A stretch of 15,965 nucleotides of DNA from an uncultured Burkholderiales bacterium (GTDB taxonomy: Bacteria; Pseudomonadota; Gammaproteobacteria; Burkholderiales; Burkholderiaceae), in the NCBI GenBank assembly GCA_946480465.1, contig CAMLJY010000108.1:1-15965 (forward strand), read 5' to 3'. The notes beneath the pieces were generated by a model. The model was given only the letters and a program-made list of their open reading frames with translations, searched no databases and was not told the origin of the DNA. Shown here piece after piece: positions 13,934 to 15,965 of this stretch. Every line of letters starts with the position of its first letter. The first letter of the stretch is position 1. The translations under genes and the position numbers were made by a program.

Positions 13934-15475
13934 ATGCCCCCACCCAGCCCCCTAACCCGCTGGTTCCGCCGCGCCGTCGTCCAGCGCTCGCTGCACCGCC
14001 AACTCCTGCTGTGGCTCTTATTGCCGCAATTGGTGCTGTGGCTCGCCGCCGCCTTCGTCACCTACAACGTCGCCGAGCGCTATGCCAGCCGCGGCATCGA
14101 TGCCAGCCTCTTGCAAGCCACCCGCTCGCTCGCGCGGCAGGTCAAGCCGATGAGCGATGGCCTCTTCATTGACTTCCCGCGCGCGGCGCAGGACATCATC
14201 GAGGCCGATCCGGACGACCGGGTCTATTACATGGTGTCGACGCCGCCGGGCAAGTTCATCCTCGGCAACAAGCAATTGCCGCTGCCGCCGGGCGTGGAGG
14301 CGCCGCGGCTGGGCGAGCCGGTGTTCTACGACGCCACGCTGGACAAGGTGCGCATTCGCCTGGCCGCCCTCTTCCTGCCCATCGGCGACAAGGCCAGGGA
14401 CGGCAGCCCGGGCCAGGTGCTGCTGGTGCAGATCGCGCGCAGCCAGGCCAGCCGCGACGAGCTGGCCAAGAGCATCCTGCAGGACACCGTGCTGCCGCTG
14501 TCGGCGCTGATCGTGCTGATGACGATGATCGTGTGGGCCGGCATCCGCGCCGGGCTGGCGCCGCTGGCGCGGCTGCGCGCGTTGGTGGAAGACCGGGCGC
14601 CGAACGACCTGGCGCCGCTGGAACTGGCCGCTGCGCCGCAGGAACTGCGATCGCTGGTCCGGGCCCTGAACCAACTGCTGGCCGCGGTGCAGGAAAGCGT
14701 CGCCGCGCAGCGCCGCTTCATCAGCAATGCCGCGCACCAGCTGCGCACCCCGCTGGCCGGGCTGAAGAGCCAGACCGAGATCGCACTGCAGGCCAACCGC
14801 GATGCCGAGCTGGCGGCGCGCCTGGAACGGGTGCATGAAGGCGCGGTGCGCAGCGCGCACCTGGTGAACCAGCTGCTCACCCTGACCCGCGCCGAACCCG
14901 AAGCCGCCGGCGCGTTGCCGCGCAGCAGCGTCGACCTGCGGGCGCTGGTGGTCGCCCTGGTGGCCGAGAACGTCCCGCGTGCCCTGCAAGCCGGCATCGA
15001 CCTGGGCCTCGAGGACGCGACAGACGAGACCACTGATGCGGACATGGACGCGCAGACCGCCACCAGACGCACACCCGAAGACACGAGTGCTAGCACGGAA
15101 CCGGTGCGGGTAACCGGGGCCGAGCTGCTGCTGCGCGAGGCGGTGTTCAACCTGGTCGACAACGCCATCCGCTACGCCGGCCGCGGCAGCGAGGTCACCG
15201 TGTCCGTGCGGCGCGAGGGGACCGACGCGATCGTCGAGGTCACCGACAACGGCCCCGGCCTGCCGGCCGACCAGCTGGAGGCCGTCTTCGGCCGCTTCGT
15301 GCGGGCAACGCACGAGGGCAGCGGCTGCGGCTTGGGGCTGGCCATCGTTCGAGAGATCGCCCAGCGCCACCAGGGCGACGTGACGCTGCATGCGGTGGCG
15401 CCCCAGGGCCTGCGGGCCCGGCTGCGGCTGCCGCTGGCGGAATCTGTTCAAGAACTGAACGAAAGATTAACCTAG
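13934..15475 (+). CDS. Sensor histidine kinase (TctE/QseC-like)
   Basis: This 513-aa kinase has a membrane helix at ~24-43 and a periplasmic domain of ~140 residues of the type found at the N-terminus of TctE/QseC kinases. A second membrane helix (~186-205) and a HAMP-like linker follow. His268 is in SNAAHQLRTPLAGL, N410 in NLVDNAIRYAG, D438 in VTDNGPGLP, and a G2-like GSGCGLGLAIV lies at 462-472. Residues ~360-389 form an acidic, Thr-rich, low-complexity insert before the N-box, longer than I expect for the family. ATG at 13934 has AAGGG 6 bases upstream. It is the likely partner of the regulator at 12545, despite the two genes in between. The adjacent LamB-like gene hints at a sugar-related signal, by position only. 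Confidence 0.93.
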   Translation: MPPPSPLTRWFRRAVVQRSLHRQLLLWLLLPQLVLWLAAAFVTYNVAERYASRGIDASLLQATRSLARQVKPMSDGLFIDFPRAAQDIIEADPDDRVYYMVSTPPGKFILGNKQLPLPPGVEAPRLGEPVFYDATLDKVRIRLAALFLPIGDKARDGSPGQVLLVQIARSQASRDELAKSILQDTVLPLSALIVLMTMIVWAGIRAGLAPLARLRALVEDRAPNDLAPLELAAAPQELRSLVRALNQLLAAVQESVAAQRRFISNAAHQLRTPLAGLKSQTEIALQANRDAELAARLERVHEGAVRSAHLVNQLLTLTRAEPEAAGALPRSSVDLRALVVALVAENVPRALQAGIDLGLEDATDETTDADMDAQTATRRTPEDTSASTEPVRVTGAELLLREAVFNLVDNAIRYAGRGSEVTVSVRREGTDAIVEVTDNGPGLPADQLEAVFGRFVRATHEGSGCGLGLAIVREIAQRHQGDVTLHAVAPQGLRARLRLPLAESVQELNERLT

Positions 15476-15519
15476 CATTAATACCTAGAGACGTTCATTA
15501 ATCCTTTATGGAACATTAA
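15466..15519 (+). promoter_or_regulatory. ATTAA direct repeats upstream of the maltoporin-like gene
   Basis: Four ATTAA copies begin at 15466, 15477, 15497 and 15515, in an AT-rich patch across the kinase stop codon. The first pair is ATTAA-N6-ATTAA, the same 11-bp spacing as GTTAA-N6-GTCAA upstream of the response-regulator gene. They are probably binding sites for that regulator at the porin promoter; this is inferred from matching spacing and position. No firm -35/-10 pair could be assigned. Confidence 0.5.
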
Positions 15520-15541
15520 CGCTGCCTTGCGTTGATGTTCC
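15510..15541. repeat. Near-perfect inverted repeat upstream of the maltoporin-like gene
   Basis: Arms GGAACATTAACGC (15510-15522) and GCGTTGATGTTCC (15529-15541) pair at 12 of 13 positions, with a T-G wobble at the other, around the 6-base loop TGCCTT. No T-run follows on either strand, so a terminator is unlikely. It may be an operator or a 5' leader hairpin of the porin mRNA; it ends 54 bp before the ATG and overlaps the last ATTAA repeat. Confidence 0.6.
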
Positions 15542-15595
15542 GTGCGGCTGCGGCACGGCGGCGAGGCGAACCCCAACAACGGAGACCTCGACCCC

Positions 15596-15965
15596 ATGGA
15601 AGCACGCACCTCCCTCCCCTTGCAACCCGCTCGCCACGCCCGCCAGGCCCGGCTCGCGCGCCTGGCACGGCCGGCCGTCCGGCTGGCGGCGCTGGCCCTG
15701 GCGGCAGGCGCCGGCAGCGCGCACGCGGTGGACTACACCGGCTACTTCCGCGCCGGTCCCGGCCTGACGTCGGCGGACACGTCACGTGCGTGTTATGGAT
15801 TGAACCGCGGCAGCGCCGGCATGAAGTACCGCCTGGGCAACGAGTGCGACTTCTACGGCGAGTTCCAGCTCAGTCAGGGCTTCCAGAAGGACGGCATCGA
15901 CTACCGCGCCACGCTGATGGTCAACCACTACACGCCGGCCACGCAGGACAACCCGGACAAGGGCC
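15596..15965 (+). CDS. LamB-like maltoporin, 5' part (cut by window end)
   Basis: The first 123 codons of an outer-membrane sugar porin are visible. A long basic N-region and a hydrophobic stretch (RLAALALAAGAGSAHA) form a signal peptide with likely cleavage after A44. The mature start VDYTGYFRAGPGLT parallels E. coli LamB (VDFHGYARSGIGWT). KYRLGNECDFYGEFQL (77-92) matches LamB KYRLGNECETYAEL almost residue for residue. Cys66 and Cys84 sit like the disulfide pair of LamB loop 1 (C22-C38 in E. coli), two residues further apart. The start is ATG at 15596 with GGAG (15581-15584), a long 11-base spacer. LamB porins pass maltose/maltodextrins or related sugars; the exact substrate is unknown. It follows the two-component genes on the same strand with its own upstream region. 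Confidence 0.85.
   Translation, partial: MEARTSLPLQPARHARQARLARLARPAVRLAALALAAGAGSAHAVDYTGYFRAGPGLTSADTSRACYGLNRGSAGMKYRLGNECDFYGEFQLSQGFQKDGIDYRATLMVNHYTPATQDNPDKG

Noticed and set aside
13256..13935. Target-site duplication or terminal inverted repeats at the edges of the low-GC cassette
   Set aside because: Only short matches (for example CGCTAAC near 13275 against CCTAACC near 13951, and GTCTTT-like strings) were found, not enough to support transposition. No transposase or integrase is present.
14018..15451. Open frame of 477 codons on the minus strand opposite the second kinase
   Set aside because: The plus-strand frame has all kinase motifs; the antisense product shows none.

Overview
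The window is about 16 kb of very GC-rich, densely coded DNA (hand counts of single lines give roughly 73-80% GC in core genes). It looks like the chromosome of a betaproteobacterium of the order Burkholderiales. The reasons are the mcp-cheR-cheD-cheB chemotaxis tail, a DUF815-type ATPase overlapping a MutT-like NUDIX gene (a common betaproteobacterial arrangement), and TctDE/QseBC-like two-component genes. The genus is not determined. I see no rRNA, tRNA, CRISPR array or insertion sequence, and no stretch over 300 bp lacks a gene.

Layout. (1) 1-2730, plus strand: the 3' end of a methyl-accepting chemotaxis protein, then cheR, cheD and cheB, closely packed; together they adapt chemoreceptors by methylation, deamidation and demethylation. 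(2) 2785-5653, minus strand: a two-component pair, response regulator first and then a large sensor kinase with a periplasmic domain of about 360 residues. (3) 5822-8503, plus strand and divergent from it: an SPFH/band 7 membrane protein and an SH3-like protein of unknown function, closed by a good intrinsic terminator at 8509-8540. (4) 8622-10813, minus strand: a second SPFH protein, a two-helix membrane protein and an Arc-like ribbon-helix-helix protein, then an isocitrate lyase/PEP mutase-family enzyme. A perfect 16-bp palindrome lies just upstream of the SPFH start. (5) 10905-12333, minus strand: the DUF815 AAA+ ATPase and the NUDIX hydrolase. (6) 12545-15475, plus strand: an OmpR-family response regulator, two small unrecognised genes in markedly lower-GC DNA, and the partner sensor kinase. 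(7) 15596-end: the start of a LamB-like maltoporin, cut by the window edge.

The most unusual part is 13256-13930. A two-gene cassette (about 49% GC falling over the first gene, about 59% over the second) sits between the regulator and kinase genes of one two-component system. The same system has matching direct repeats (TTAA-like half-sites 11 bp apart) in front of the regulator gene and in front of the porin gene. This suggests that it controls itself and the porin. A near-perfect inverted repeat with 13-bp arms also lies upstream of the porin.

All functional calls rest on reading motifs by eye; no database search was run.
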